Source: Gammaproteobacteria bacterium (GTDB lineage Bacteria > Pseudomonadota > Gammaproteobacteria > UBA6002). From it: a stretch of 64,000 nt of DNA. A program made the translations under genes and the position numbers. Where the stretch lies: NCBI GenBank assembly GCA_013697705.1, contig JACCWJ010000027.1:110507-174506 (forward strand), read 5' to 3'. This document shows, in pieces, positions 46,801 to 56,207 of the stretch; the stretch's first letter is position 1, and each line of letters opens with the position of its first letter. The notes under the pieces are model-generated. The model made no database searches and was not told where the DNA came from. It saw only the letters and a list, made by a program, of their open reading frames with translations.

Positions 46801-49099
46801 AGGCATTATCATCGATTAACCACAAACCAACTTGTAAATTCAACAGTGCCTGGCTAAAAGCAACTGATTCTTTGGCTTTTTGACCTGCCATTAAATTCAG
46901 GTTAGCTAATTCTAATTTCTCATTCGGCAGAGTCATCAAATCAATAGCGGAATTAAAATGATTAACAATGAAAAAGATATTTTTTTTAATCGTTTCGTTG
47001 TCAGCATTAGCTAACATCACTTCACCAATTTTTTTATGCGCAATCTTTTTTTGCTCTTCGCTGATTAATTCATAAGCGGCTTGGTGCACGCGATCATGTA
47101 AAAATTTATAATAGAAAGAAGAAGAGCCATCGCCGTATGCCTGCATCTCTCCATCATAAGGAAGAATGTATCCTTCATTTAAGGCAGGGCGTAATGCCGT
47201 TACCACATCCAACATGGTAGCAGAATGACTGATTTGCGTTAATGTATCGAGTGAAAATGCATTGCCAATACAAGCAGCTAGTTTCAATAAATCTTTCGTT
47301 TTGTCAGGAAATTTTTTAAGTTTTCGGATCATCAAATCAACCACATTCTCCGTGGCGGGAAGTTTTTTAATTATGTTAATATCCCATTTCCACATTCCAT
47401 GCACAGGATCAAACCAAATGAGTCTTTCTTCATACATCATGATTAATAATTGATTGGTAAAAAAAGGGTTACCTTTGGTTTTTTGGTAACAAATTTTTGC
47501 TAGATCAGTCACAGCACTGGGTTCACGAAACAAAGTATCAGAAATTAATTGTTGAACCTGCAACAAACTCAACGGCGTGAGTTTGATGCTTTTAATAGTT
47601 CCAAATACATTAGCAAGAGGATGTTGACTAGTTATTTCGTTAGAGCGATAAGCCCCAATAATTAATAGGTTACTAACGTCTGAATCAATTATGCATTTTA
47701 AAAGCTCGAGGGATGAAAAACTACTCCATTGCATATCATCAATAAAAAGAACCAACGGATGATCCTTAGTGGCGAAGACTTGAATGAAATCTTTGATAAC
47801 ACGATAAAAAATTACCTTGGCATTCTCAGGCTCTATTTCACTCTCATCTACATGGTGCCCAACAATAAGTTCCAGGTCCGGCACTAAATTAGTGAGTATA
47901 GATATATTGTCGCCTACTTTTTCGATGATGGCTTCCTTCCAGTAACGCAAATTCTCTTCATTTTCAGTTAGAACTTGCTTCACTAAGCTAGTGAACAGAT
48001 TGACGAATGCACTGTAGGGAATGTCTTTTTGAAATTGATCAAACTTAGCGCTGCAATAGTAGCCATGGTTGGCTACCACAGGTTTATGAATTTCATTTAT
48101 GAGCATCGACTTACCGACACCCGCAGAGCCCGTCACAAAAACGATATTGGCTTTACCTTCACGCGCTTCTTCGAAACCCTTTTGCAATAGCTCTAATTCT
48201 TTTTCTCTGCCATATAATTTACGCGAAATAATAAAGTGTTCGGAAATATCGCGTTTTGCTAGTGGAAATTCCTTTATCATGCCAGTCGCTTTGTAGCGTA
48301 TAAGACATTGTTGTAAATCAGTCTTTAATCCAAAAGTACTTTGGTAGCGATCTTCGGGAATTTTAGATAAAAGCTTCATAACAATATTGCTAATCATGGC
48401 AGGAATTTTAGGATTTATTATTTCTGGAAGTACAGGAATTTTGGTGATGTGTGAATGCACCATTCCAATGGCATCCGATGATTTGAAAGGTACGTCACGC
48501 ACTAACATTTCATACAATGTGACACCGAGTGAATAAAAATCGGTGCGGTAGTCTATAGGGCGATTCATACGCCCAGTTTGTTCTGGTGATATGTAGGCCA
48601 GTGTCTCTCGTAAAAGATCAGAGCTATAAGCATGCCAAGGAATAGTCATGGCTTCGAAGTTAATGATTTTGGCATTACATCGTTTTAAATTGATTAAGAT
48701 ATTCGCAGGTTTGATATCTTTATGGATCATATTTCTGTAATGCAAATCGCTAATAACGTCCGTTAAGGAAATCGCAATAGATAAAAACTGCTCTATGCTG
48801 AAGGTGTTTTCGGACATGAATTGCGATAATACTACTTCTCCATCATCCTCTAAGACATAAGCTGCTTGTTTGCCGTTATCAATAAATTCAATAGGTTTAA
48901 GGATATCTTTTAAAGGGAGCTTAGTTAGTAAGACATACTCTTCCTGTAGACGTTTTAAATCATCTAAGTCTGGGGGCTCAGTTACAATTTTTTTTAATAT
49001 AACCGGTCTATTATCCTGCAACCTTATACATCGATAGAGAGCTGTTCTACCATCTCTTTTCAGAAGTTGCAGGGATGAAAATCCGCTAACTTCAAACAC
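43868..49099 (-). CDS. Giant kinase-like/ATPase/GAF protein with class III nucleotide cyclase
   Basis: A 1743-residue signalling protein from a GTG start at 49099 (GAGG 9 nt upstream). Residues 1-270 form a Ser/Thr kinase fold with Lys36 (VILK), Asp128 (HKDIKPAN) and the activation-segment word SPEQTGRMNRP, but the DFG triplet is NFE (147-149), removing the Mg-binding Asp. A PknK-like predicted ATPase follows (Walker A GSAGVGKS near 320, Walker B LVLFIDDMQW), then a helical TPR-like stretch and a GAF domain (about 1290-1440). The C-terminal class III cyclase has both metal aspartates, Asp1495 (FMDIGGF) and Asp1539 (IGDGIM), and NTASRI. The Lys at 1535 favours ATP as substrate. It is divergent from a paralogue ending in GGDEF-EAL. 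What it senses is unknown. Confidence 0.87.
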   Translation of the reverse strand: MFEVSGFSSLQLLKRDGRTALYRCIRLQDNRPVILKKIVTEPPDLDDLKRLQEEYVLLTKLPLKDILKPIEFIDNGKQAAYVLEDDGEVVLSQFMSENTFSIEQFLSIAISLTDVISDLHYRNMIHKDIKPANILINLKRCNAKIINFEAMTIPWHAYSSDLLRETLAYISPEQTGRMNRPIDYRTDFYSLGVTLYEMLVRDVPFKSSDAIGMVHSHITKIPVLPEIINPKIPAMISNIVMKLLSKIPEDRYQSTFGLKTDLQQCLIRYKATGMIKEFPLAKRDISEHFIISRKLYGREKELELLQKGFEEAREGKANIVFVTGSAGVGKSMLINEIHKPVVANHGYYCSAKFDQFQKDIPYSAFVNLFTSLVKQVLTENEENLRYWKEAIIEKVGDNISILTNLVPDLELIVGHHVDESEIEPENAKVIFYRVIKDFIQVFATKDHPLVLFIDDMQWSSFSSLELLKCIIDSDVSNLLIIGAYRSNEITSQHPLANVFGTIKSIKLTPLSLLQVQQLISDTLFREPSAVTDLAKICYQKTKGNPFFTNQLLIMMYEERLIWFDPVHGMWKWDINIIKKLPATENVVDLMIRKLKKFPDKTKDLLKLAACIGNAFSLDTLTQISHSATMLDVVTALRPALNEGYILPYDGEMQAYGDGSSSFYYKFLHDRVHQAAYELISEEQKKIAHKKIGEVMLANADNETIKKNIFFIVNHFNSAIDLMTLPNEKLELANLNLMAGQKAKESVAFSQALLNLQVGLWLIDDNAWNENYSLALALYTEAATLAYLTNNHSDMEQWSAKVFQKAKTLLDTMKIYELKIDAYTKQDKCTKAIITAKEALYKLGVSLPTKLTKLHVVNNILKIKAISYVKSTDSIIHMPPLKNPKMMAILRILVKTMPAAQTKAIDLLALLATTTVLLSLKYGNTSISPIAYGMTGLIFWRIGDIKNTRKFSDLAATLGAHSKSKRDRGLSLFSSSAYLKPWLGPLPECLPGLLESYKIATDLGEISYIGYSAFFLSIYEFWSRNDLEATYNDSLNFLNAIIPYNQNIPIYSINLLLQWMQNLRYNVTDPLTLSGEHMNEEEWLHFQGKSKNQLQVTAFYFVKLHLNFLFGKYADACKLADKINVEYFIGMYSYPLILFFGSLSRCAYFHQLSSSEQQSNLKILRKNIRIYKKMVKSAPMNFMDKYLLLQAEYARITNKLPRAIKLYDRAIEAAHNDQHLHEEAVANEVVARFYLGYNKKLAPSYLQDAYYAYKKWGAFSKTYDLLNTYPGLIFDPTLENTKGQASFPQSLDLSSILKASQVISREIALEKLVKKTLRIIVENLGADRGVLLLLRNNELLIEGEYTRRGKFLYMLDSIPYLESKTLPTSIIDFVRRTEELVKIDDLSTDKLFVHDSYLMLEKPKSILCSPLLQHGELQGILYFENKVAINAFTSNHLQLLNSLSAQIAISIENARLYEAFKRFVPQEFLNLLDKDNVVDVQLGDSMQKSISVLFMDIGGFTALSERMSPNDVFQFINTYLSYMEPIISMNQGFIDKYIGDGIMALFPENADDAVKAAIDLQKTITRFNEIELSQSDFTISARVGINTGLSILGTIGSKHRIDGSVIGDAVNTASRITDLNELYGASILISEHTRKALQHLEKYHLRLIDNVKVKGKEEIIAIWEVLFDLDPEQEKNLINTFSQAFDEYSQGDFTKARTLFLKCLEYSPHDKVSEYYVRKCEELLTTGVPENWTGVTIIAAKVHF

Positions 49100-49194
49100 T
49101 TACCTGTCCTCTATATCTACTACTGTAAGTATAGTAGTTCCTTAATAAGGGTAACGCTGTCAAGCTACAGGCCACAATTTGATGGTAGAGTAAA

Positions 49195-49203
49195 TGCTAT
49201 AAT
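49195..49203 (+). promoter_or_regulatory. Extended -10 promoter of the giant GGDEF-EAL gene
   Basis: The sequence TGCTATAAT contains a perfect -10 box with the extended TGn element, and no good -35 box is needed or seen. A transcript starting near 49210 would have a leader of about 48 nt, with AGGAA placed 5 nt before ATG 49258. Confidence 0.55.
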
Positions 49204-49257
49204 TAAGGGACTTGAAGGATCACCTTGTTGAAGTGAAATCAACATATAGGAATATTG

Positions 49258-52200
49258 ATGATTAAGGGGTACTTGCTACAGGAAAAATTACATTATGATG
49301 ATCGCTTTGACGTTTATCGCGGCTTATGCATTAAGAATAATAAAAAGGTTATTTTAAAAATAACACGCCAGAAACACCCTTCGGAAAAAGAAATTGCCTT
49401 ATTGCAGCATGAATATCAAATTTTAAAGCAGATTGAGCACATAAAAGGAGTTATTCATGTTGTTGATTTTATCGAAGGCGATATTACAGCATTGATTTTG
49501 GAGGATGTTGCAGGAGAATCACTTCAGACGTATTTTGACAACCAACCTATCGATTTAGATAATTTTTTCACCGTAGCCTTAGCTCTAAACCAAATTGTTG
49601 GCGAACTTCATGAAAATAATATCATCTATAAAAATTTCCGACCGGTCTCTATTTATATAAAGGATAATATTCTTAAATTAGTTGACTTCAGTCTCTCCGC
49701 TCAATTAGTAGAGGAAAGCCAGGAGTACCAATCTGACAAAGAATATCAAGAACTTTCCGCTTATACCGCCCCAGAACAAACAGGAAGAATTAATCGACCG
49801 ATTGATTATCGTACGGATTTTTATTCTATGGGAGTAGTTTTTTTTGAACTGCTAACTGGGCGCCGCCCCTTTCAATCCCAAGATCAGCTACAATTAATAC
49901 ATTTAATTCTGGCAAAACCCGCCCCTTTAGTCAGTCAGTATAATTCAGCTGTTCCTGCTCCCATTGATGCCATTATTACTAAGTTGTTGTCTAAAATGTC
50001 CGAAGAACGCTATATCAGCTCCGCTGGGCTTAGAGCCGATCTATTAGAATGTCAACGGCAGTGGCATGAAAATAAAAAGATCGATCTATTTACTATCGGT
50101 GAAAAAGATATGCATGATCGTTTGTTCATTTCGGATCGATTATATGGTCGAAAAAAACAAGTAGCGGATTTATATTCCGCCTTTATGCGTGTCAGCCAAG
50201 GTGCCAGTGAAATTGTATTAATATCTGGGTACTCGGGGGTGGGTAAAACCTCAGTGGTGAAAGAAGTTCAAAAGCCTATCATTGAAAAAAAGGGCTACTA
50301 CATTCAAGGCAAATTTGATCAAATGCAATCCTCGATTCCCTTTAGTGCTATTGTAACTGCTTTTCAAGGTTTAGTTACCCAATTGCTTGCTGAAAGCGAA
50401 AATAATTTAGATAAAATACGTCGTCTTTTGTTGAAGGCGCTTAACAATATGGGCCAAATTGTAATAGATGTGATTCCCGAAGTAGAATTAATTATCGGCA
50501 GACAACCATCCGCCCCCCCCCTAAATTCCGCTGAAGCACAGCATCGATTTAATTTTGTGTTTTTGAAGTTTGTACAAGTCTTTGCCCAAGCTGATCACCC
50601 AATTGTGATCTTTTTAGATGATTTGCAATGGGCTGATATTGCTTCATTGAAATTAATTGAAAATGTCCTTTCAGATAAAGAAACACACTATATATTAATT
50701 ATCGGTGCGTATCGAAGCAATGAAGTAGACAGCAGTCACCCATTAAAAGTAACCCTTCGTACGCTGAAAAAAATAAATGTAGCAGTAAGCAATATTGCAT
50801 TAAAACCGTTATTATTGAAAGACATTCAAGATCTACTCAGTGACACCTTAGCGGCTACAGAGGATGATGTAAGCGGATTAGCCACTCCCTTACACCAAAA
50901 AACTCAGGGCAATCCTTTTTTTCTCAATATATTTTTGAAAATGCTTTATCAGGAAGGTTTACTGTTTTTTTCACATCAAGATAGTCAATGGGAATGGAAC
51001 ATTAAAAAAATAATGCAACAAACGGTCACGGATAATGTAATCGATCTACTCACCGCTAAAATCAATCAACTCTCTCCAGACACGCAAGAAATACTCAAAT
51101 TAGCCGCATGTTTTGGCCATCGCTTTACCCTTAAACAGTTAGTTTTAGTAAGTCAGCAGCCAGCGATGAAAATAGGGCAGCAGCTTTTAGAAGCGATTAA
51201 ATATAATTTGATAATTAATTTGGATGAAATTTATAAAACTACAACAGTAGTAGCTCTCGTTGAATCAGATGTAACGCTCGACAAGCTTGAGTTACATTAT
51301 CGTTTTGCCCATGATCGAATTCAGCAAGCGGCATATGAACTCATTCCTTATACTAAAAGAAATGATCTGCATCTTAGAATTGGTCGATTATTGTTAAAAG
51401 AAAAAATTTTGACGGAACAAGATGAACGCCTCTTTGAAATAATGGAACATTTCAACTACAGTCTGTCGCTTATTTCTTCGCCTGAAGAAAAACACCAGCT
51501 TGCTCAATATAATCTTTGGGCAGGAGAAAAAGCTAAAGCATCTACGGCTTATCAAGCCGCTAAAGAATACCTTCAAGCAGGAGCGAATTTACTCAACGAA
51601 GATGACTGGAAAGATAATTATAATTTAACTTTTAATATTTATAAAAATTTAGCAGCATGCAAATATCTCACCGGTGATTTTGAAGAAGCAGAAAAGCATT
51701 TCCAAACACTCATAAATAATGCCAAGAATACTTTAGATAAAATAGAAATTTATCGACTCAATTGCGAAATGCTATCTACTTTGAATGCCCATGGAGAAGC
51801 ACTTACTCTTGGCTTGCGTGCTTTAAATATGCTTGGCATTAAAATACCACGCAAAGCAAAAACACTTCACGTGTTAAAAACAATTTTAAAAATTAAAATT
51901 AAAATAGGTAGGAGACGAGTCCAAGATATCGATTTGTTGCCCATCCATAACCCGGAGCAAAAAGCGACAGTAGATCTTATCACCCAACTTCTAAATAACG
52001 CGTTTATTATCGACCAGAATCTGTTTGTTTTATTATCGTGCACCAACATTTATCTCAGCCTTAATTATGGTTACACCGATAGTAATGCCATGTCATTTCC
52101 TGTCTATGCCTTCGTTATTATGCATTCACTTAACATGTATCAAGCGGGCATTGATTTTGTAGAGTTTAGTAATAAGTTAAAAGAAAAATATGGCACCTCT

Positions 52201-54960
52201 ACTTTTGAAGGTAAAAATCAATTTATATTAGGCGCCTTTATTGATCCGTGGCGAATTGATGTTAATGCTTGCCCTGAAATTCTTAGCCGTGCATTTCAAC
52301 TAAGTTATAATACTGGCGATTTAGTCTACGCTCACTATTGCAATTTATTATTAGTAAATACTTCTTTTTTGGCAGGTAAATCATTATCAGAGACAATTGG
52401 CTATCTACAGGATACTAACTCATTTGTGGCTAAAGCAAAAATTAGTGATTTCAGAGGAGTAGTTTCATTTTGGAATTATCTTATGCCCTGTCTAGAGCAG
52501 AAGAGTGAATTTAAACAATCAACCGTACTCGAATATGAAATGCGTATTCTTGCAGGTGGCAGTAAAACCGAACTGTGCTTCTTTTATAGTTATCTCACTA
52601 AAATCTTCTTTCTATATGGTGATATGGCTAATGCATTAAAGTATGGACATCATTATTGGAAAAATTCCCAATATGGGCAAGGTATGGTGAGTAATGTTGA
52701 ATTTATATTTTATTATGCACTTGCTATGACAACTTGCTATAAACAAGCGGATCCTTGGGAACGATTTAAATTTTCGAGAGCGCTTAAAAAAGCACTTCGC
52801 CAGATAAAGCGTTGGGCGAGCTGGTGCGACATTAACTTTGGCGCTTATCTTTCCTTGTTAGAAGCCGAATTGGCTGCGAATAACAAGGATACCAATAAAG
52901 CAATCCTCTTGTATGATCAAACTATTAAAACAGCACAGAAAAATAATGCCTTATTCTTAGCCGCAATTGCCAGTGAATGTACCGGACGTTTTTACATTAG
53001 CCTAAAAACACATAAACTGGCGGCTTTTTATTTTGCAGAAGCCTATTCAATGTATAAAGAGTTTGGTGCATTAGAAAAATGTAAAATACTTGTTGAAACC
53101 TATCCTGAGTGCTTTTCTATTTCTAAAGATGAAACACCTGAAATGCCCCCTGCCATTAATCAACCGATGTCATTAGATATGCTGGCTATTTTAAAATCTA
53201 CGGAAATTATAACGAGCGAAATTCGTCTAGACCGCCTCCGTAAAAAACTTTTATTAGTGATCCTCGAAGTTACTGGTGCCCAACGTGGTATAATTTTGGT
53301 TAAGAAATCTAATAAGTGGCTAATCGAAGCAGATGGAAACATTGAAGAGCAATTAATCTATCTCAGCAAAGAAGAACCAGTAACCTCCCAGAAACTTCCC
53401 CTTTCATTATTAAATTATGTCCAACGCACAATGCAGCCAATCATTATTCAAGAAGCTACTCAGTCTCAGATAACAATGATTGATCCTTACATTCAGAATG
53501 ATAAGCCAAGGTCTCTGCTTATGTTGCCCATCTTATATCAAGGGCAATTAACACGCATGTTGTATTTAGAAAACAAAAGTAGCAGCCATGTTTTCACGAC
53601 ACAAAACTTACAAAGCTTGCAATTAATTGCTTCGTCGGCAATGATTTCACTTGAAAATGCACGGCTTTATCATCAAGCAAGTCATGATTCATTGACGGGA
53701 TTGGCAAATAGAAATCTATTGGAACAAATTTTTAAAGTTAGCGCTAGTCAAGCTACGCGCATGAATAAACAAATCGTATTGTTCTTTTTGGACTTGGATA
53801 ATTTTAAAACCATTAATGATACGTTAGGCCACGAAATTGGCGATAGATTACTTGTTTATGTTACCGAAAAAATCTCAGAGGGATTACGCGAGGGAGATAT
53901 TGCTGCGCGACTTGGGGGCGATGAATTTGCTATTATGCTGGTAGGAATAGAGGACGTTCGTCAAATTACGGTGATTGCAGATCGATTATTTCGTTCCATC
54001 ACTGAGCCTGTGCAACTGCTGGGTCATCAAGTGCAGATTACCTCTAGCATGGGTATTTGTCTTTACCCCAAAGATGCTAAGGATGTGAAATCACTTATTA
54101 AGTTAGCAGACATTGCGCTTTATCAAGCCAAGGAACAGGGCAAAAATCGCTACCACTTTTATTCAGAAAGTTTACAAGAGCAATACCGTGAAATACATCG
54201 CATGGAATCGGAGCTGCAACACGCTCTCGAAAATCATGAATTTCGAATTTATTATCAGCCAATCATAGATATTATGAATAATAAAGTCGTCAGTTTTGAA
54301 GCGTTACTGCGCTGGGATCACCCTAAAAAGGGTTTATTAGAAGCGAAGCATTTTATCGATGTATTAGAGAAAAAAGCACTCATAATTCCTGTGAGTGAAT
54401 GGCTTATTTATAAAATATGTCAGCAAGCCAAGCTATGGCAGATGAGTAATTTGTTAAAAGTTCCTATCGCGGTCAATACCTCAGTGATACAATTTCATCG
54501 CCAATCCTTAAGTAAGTTTATTGCTGCCACTCTAAACAAATTTGATTTAGACGCACATTATTTAGAACTTGAATTAACTGAATCGACCTTTATCGAAACC
54601 AACACTCGGGTATTTGAGGAAATTGATGCGTTGCTACGCTTAGGAATAAAACTTGTCATAGATGACTTTGGTGCCGGTTATTCTAGTTTAGGATATCTTA
54701 AACGCTTGCCTGTAAGTAAGATCAAAATTGATCAATCATTTTTCAAAAAAAGCTCCGATAATGATTTCGATTTGATTATCGTAGCGGCCATTACCGCTCT
54801 TGCGCATGAATTAAAATTAGAAGTAATTGCTGAAGGCATTGAAAATGAAGCGCAACTAAAGATCGCGAGAGATCTAAATATTGATGCCATCCAAGGCTAC
54901 TACTTTAGTTACCCCCTTAGCACAGCAGAATGCGAAGAATTTTTAAAAAAGACCGCATAA
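49258..54960 (+). CDS. Giant pseudokinase-like/ATPase/GAF protein with GGDEF-EAL output
   Basis: A 1900-residue paralogue of the divergent kinase/cyclase gene. AGGAA 5 nt upstream fixes ATG 49258 over the in-frame TTG one codon earlier. The kinase fold (1-265) keeps Lys34 and the DFG-type Asp143 (DFS), but the catalytic loop reads YKNFRPVS with Asn126 for the essential Asp, so phosphotransfer is unlikely. The ATPase has Walker A GYSGVGKT (324-331) and Walker B VIFLDDLQW. A helical region and a GAF domain (about 1300-1440) follow. The GGDEF domain is intact (1553-1557) with an inhibitory I-site Arg1544/Asp1547, and the EAL domain is intact (Glu1681, DDFGAGYSSL, KIDQSF). It can therefore make and break c-di-GMP. 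The shared word PEQTGR(M/I)NRPIDYRTDFYS confirms common origin with its neighbour. Confidence 0.9.
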   Translation: MIKGYLLQEKLHYDDRFDVYRGLCIKNNKKVILKITRQKHPSEKEIALLQHEYQILKQIEHIKGVIHVVDFIEGDITALILEDVAGESLQTYFDNQPIDLDNFFTVALALNQIVGELHENNIIYKNFRPVSIYIKDNILKLVDFSLSAQLVEESQEYQSDKEYQELSAYTAPEQTGRINRPIDYRTDFYSMGVVFFELLTGRRPFQSQDQLQLIHLILAKPAPLVSQYNSAVPAPIDAIITKLLSKMSEERYISSAGLRADLLECQRQWHENKKIDLFTIGEKDMHDRLFISDRLYGRKKQVADLYSAFMRVSQGASEIVLISGYSGVGKTSVVKEVQKPIIEKKGYYIQGKFDQMQSSIPFSAIVTAFQGLVTQLLAESENNLDKIRRLLLKALNNMGQIVIDVIPEVELIIGRQPSAPPLNSAEAQHRFNFVFLKFVQVFAQADHPIVIFLDDLQWADIASLKLIENVLSDKETHYILIIGAYRSNEVDSSHPLKVTLRTLKKINVAVSNIALKPLLLKDIQDLLSDTLAATEDDVSGLATPLHQKTQGNPFFLNIFLKMLYQEGLLFFSHQDSQWEWNIKKIMQQTVTDNVIDLLTAKINQLSPDTQEILKLAACFGHRFTLKQLVLVSQQPAMKIGQQLLEAIKYNLIINLDEIYKTTTVVALVESDVTLDKLELHYRFAHDRIQQAAYELIPYTKRNDLHLRIGRLLLKEKILTEQDERLFEIMEHFNYSLSLISSPEEKHQLAQYNLWAGEKAKASTAYQAAKEYLQAGANLLNEDDWKDNYNLTFNIYKNLAACKYLTGDFEEAEKHFQTLINNAKNTLDKIEIYRLNCEMLSTLNAHGEALTLGLRALNMLGIKIPRKAKTLHVLKTILKIKIKIGRRRVQDIDLLPIHNPEQKATVDLITQLLNNAFIIDQNLFVLLSCTNIYLSLNYGYTDSNAMSFPVYAFVIMHSLNMYQAGIDFVEFSNKLKEKYGTSTFEGKNQFILGAFIDPWRIDVNACPEILSRAFQLSYNTGDLVYAHYCNLLLVNTSFLAGKSLSETIGYLQDTNSFVAKAKISDFRGVVSFWNYLMPCLEQKSEFKQSTVLEYEMRILAGGSKTELCFFYSYLTKIFFLYGDMANALKYGHHYWKNSQYGQGMVSNVEFIFYYALAMTTCYKQADPWERFKFSRALKKALRQIKRWASWCDINFGAYLSLLEAELAANNKDTNKAILLYDQTIKTAQKNNALFLAAIASECTGRFYISLKTHKLAAFYFAEAYSMYKEFGALEKCKILVETYPECFSISKDETPEMPPAINQPMSLDMLAILKSTEIITSEIRLDRLRKKLLLVILEVTGAQRGIILVKKSNKWLIEADGNIEEQLIYLSKEEPVTSQKLPLSLLNYVQRTMQPIIIQEATQSQITMIDPYIQNDKPRSLLMLPILYQGQLTRMLYLENKSSSHVFTTQNLQSLQLIASSAMISLENARLYHQASHDSLTGLANRNLLEQIFKVSASQATRMNKQIVLFFLDLDNFKTINDTLGHEIGDRLLVYVTEKISEGLREGDIAARLGGDEFAIMLVGIEDVRQITVIADRLFRSITEPVQLLGHQVQITSSMGICLYPKDAKDVKSLIKLADIALYQAKEQGKNRYHFYSESLQEQYREIHRMESELQHALENHEFRIYYQPIIDIMNNKVVSFEALLRWDHPKKGLLEAKHFIDVLEKKALIIPVSEWLIYKICQQAKLWQMSNLLKVPIAVNTSVIQFHRQSLSKFIAATLNKFDLDAHYLELELTESTFIETNTRVFEEIDALLRLGIKLVIDDFGAGYSSLGYLKRLPVSKIKIDQSFFKKSSDNDFDLIIVAAITALAHELKLEVIAEGIENEAQLKIARDLNIDAIQGYYFSYPLSTAECEEFLKKTA

Positions 54961-55091
54961 TATAATAAGTCCGTTTGGTATTTGCAATGTTGAGCTCGGA
55001 AACACTCTCTGTAAAGCTAATCTCACCAATTTAGGGTGACAACCAGCCTAAATATTCTTATGCTAGCTCCTTTAATTATGGAGCCACCAAT

Positions 55092-55553
55092 ATGACAAAA
55101 GTTAAAGCCATACCTGAAGGGTATCACAGCGTTACCCCTTATTTAATCGTAAACAATGCTTCAAAAGCTATTGAATTCTACACCAAGGTTTTCGGTGCTA
55201 AGGAATTTATGCGTATGGAACGCGAGGGCAAGATAGCCCATGCTGAGTTGGAATTAGGCACCTCCAAAATTATGCTTGCTGATGAATGTGAAGAAAGCCA
55301 TGCTAAAAGCCCTCACACACACGGTGGGTCTTCAGTGGGGCTTCTATTATATGTTGAAGATGTAGATAACGTTTTTGCTAAAGCGCTTGCCTGTGGTGCC
55401 AAAGAGATTCGGCCTCTTACCAATATGTTTTATGGTGATAGAAGCGGCACTATCGAAGACATCTCAGGGCATCAATGGACCATTTCTACCCATATTGAAG
55501 ATGTGACGCCTGAAGAAATGGAAGTTAGAATGGCAGAATTCCAAAAAAATTGA
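55092..55553 (+). CDS. Glyoxalase/VOC-family protein (PhnB-like)
   Basis: A 153-residue small metalloprotein-type domain. The pattern VTPYLIVNNASKAIEFYTKV, then FGAKEFMRM, then HAELELGTSKIMLADE and later RSGTIEDISGHQWTIST with the terminal EDVTPEEMEVRM is typical of PhnB-like proteins of the vicinal oxygen chelate fold. Despite the old name these are not shown to take part in phosphonate use; their substrates are unknown. GGAG is placed 10 nt before the ATG. It stands between the giant GGDEF-EAL gene and a secreted-protein gene on the same strand, and no operon is evident. Confidence 0.88.
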   Translation: MTKVKAIPEGYHSVTPYLIVNNASKAIEFYTKVFGAKEFMRMEREGKIAHAELELGTSKIMLADECEESHAKSPHTHGGSSVGLLLYVEDVDNVFAKALACGAKEIRPLTNMFYGDRSGTIEDISGHQWTISTHIEDVTPEEMEVRMAEFQKN

Positions 55554-55610
55554 GTAGTCGGGTCGACTGCACCCACACTTTTATAAATATTTGAATGTTT
55601 TTTTTTTACG

Positions 55611-55624
55611 TTAATGATCATTAA
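55611..55624. promoter_or_regulatory. Perfect 14-bp palindrome in the leader of the secreted-protein gene
   Basis: TTAATGATCATTAA is fully self-complementary and lies 18 bp before the start codon at 55643, right after a 10-bp T-run (55598-55607). Its size and symmetry fit an operator for a dimeric repressor. There is no direct evidence for a binding protein. Confidence 0.35.
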
Positions 55625-55642
55625 TCTATGGAGTATTTGTTT

Positions 55643-56170
55643 ATGTTAAAAAAATTCGTGTTAGGTTGCTTAGCGCTTGCTGCGTTAGGAAGTATATCTT
55701 CTGCTTATGCTAAAGATGAAGCTGCAATGATGCCTCCTAAGCCAGTTGAAAATGCAGTATTGGAAAGCATGGTTGGAACTTGGCAAGGCCAGAGCAATAT
55801 GATGGGAACGAAAATGAATGACACCATCAAAATTTATTGGGCACTGAACCATCAATTTCTTGTGACAGAACTCAAAGCCGTTGCAGTCGATAATGCAAAC
55901 AACACCTACGAAGGCATGGGTATGTATGGTATTGATAAAGAGGGTAAAGTAAAAATTTGGTGGTTTGACAGCTGGGGCGCTCCTACTGTCACGACCGGCA
56001 AAGGCGTGACTCAAAATAATGAGTTGATTATCAATGATAGCAATTCTCGGTTTAACGAAGTACGCTCGTTTAAAGTGAATGGTAATGAAATGACCATGCA
56101 CGCTAAAGGTAGCATGAACGTTAATGGCAAAAATGAGCCTTTCCAACAAACAGTGGTTTACAAAAAATAG
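55643..56170 (+). CDS. Secreted DUF1579-like protein
   Basis: A 175-residue protein with a signal peptide (MLKKFVLGCLALAALGSISS, cleavage after AYA). GGAG 9 nt upstream selects ATG 55643 over an ATG five codons earlier that overlaps the binding site. The mature part begins with an acidic stretch rich in Pro and Met, then MVGTWQGQSNMMGTK, YWALNHQFLVTEL, YEGMGMYGIDKEGKVKIWW and NEMTMHAKG. This resembles DUF1579/lipocalin-like domains, where a Gly-Thr-Trp opens a beta-barrel. Its ligand or role is unknown. It is followed by a strong terminator, so it ends its transcript. Confidence 0.72.
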   Translation: MLKKFVLGCLALAALGSISSAYAKDEAAMMPPKPVENAVLESMVGTWQGQSNMMGTKMNDTIKIYWALNHQFLVTELKAVAVDNANNTYEGMGMYGIDKEGKVKIWWFDSWGAPTVTTGKGVTQNNELIINDSNSRFNEVRSFKVNGNEMTMHAKGSMNVNGKNEPFQQTVVYKK

Positions 56171-56177
56171 ATTTTTT

Positions 56178-56207
56178 CCCGGTACTCGCTAGGTACCGGG
56201 ATTTTTT
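56178..56207 (+). terminator. Strong rho-independent terminator
   Basis: Perfect 8-bp arms CCCGGTAC and GTACCGGG (7-nt loop) are followed by ATTTTTT. It acts on the plus-strand secreted-protein gene. Read from the other strand the tail is A-rich, so it is not a good terminator for the converging antiporter gene, whose stop codon touches the T-run. Confidence 0.88.

Noticed and set aside
55685..56149. Minus-strand 154-codon frame opposite the DUF1579-like gene
   Set aside because: The plus strand has a signal peptide, binding site and terminator; the minus frame has none of these.
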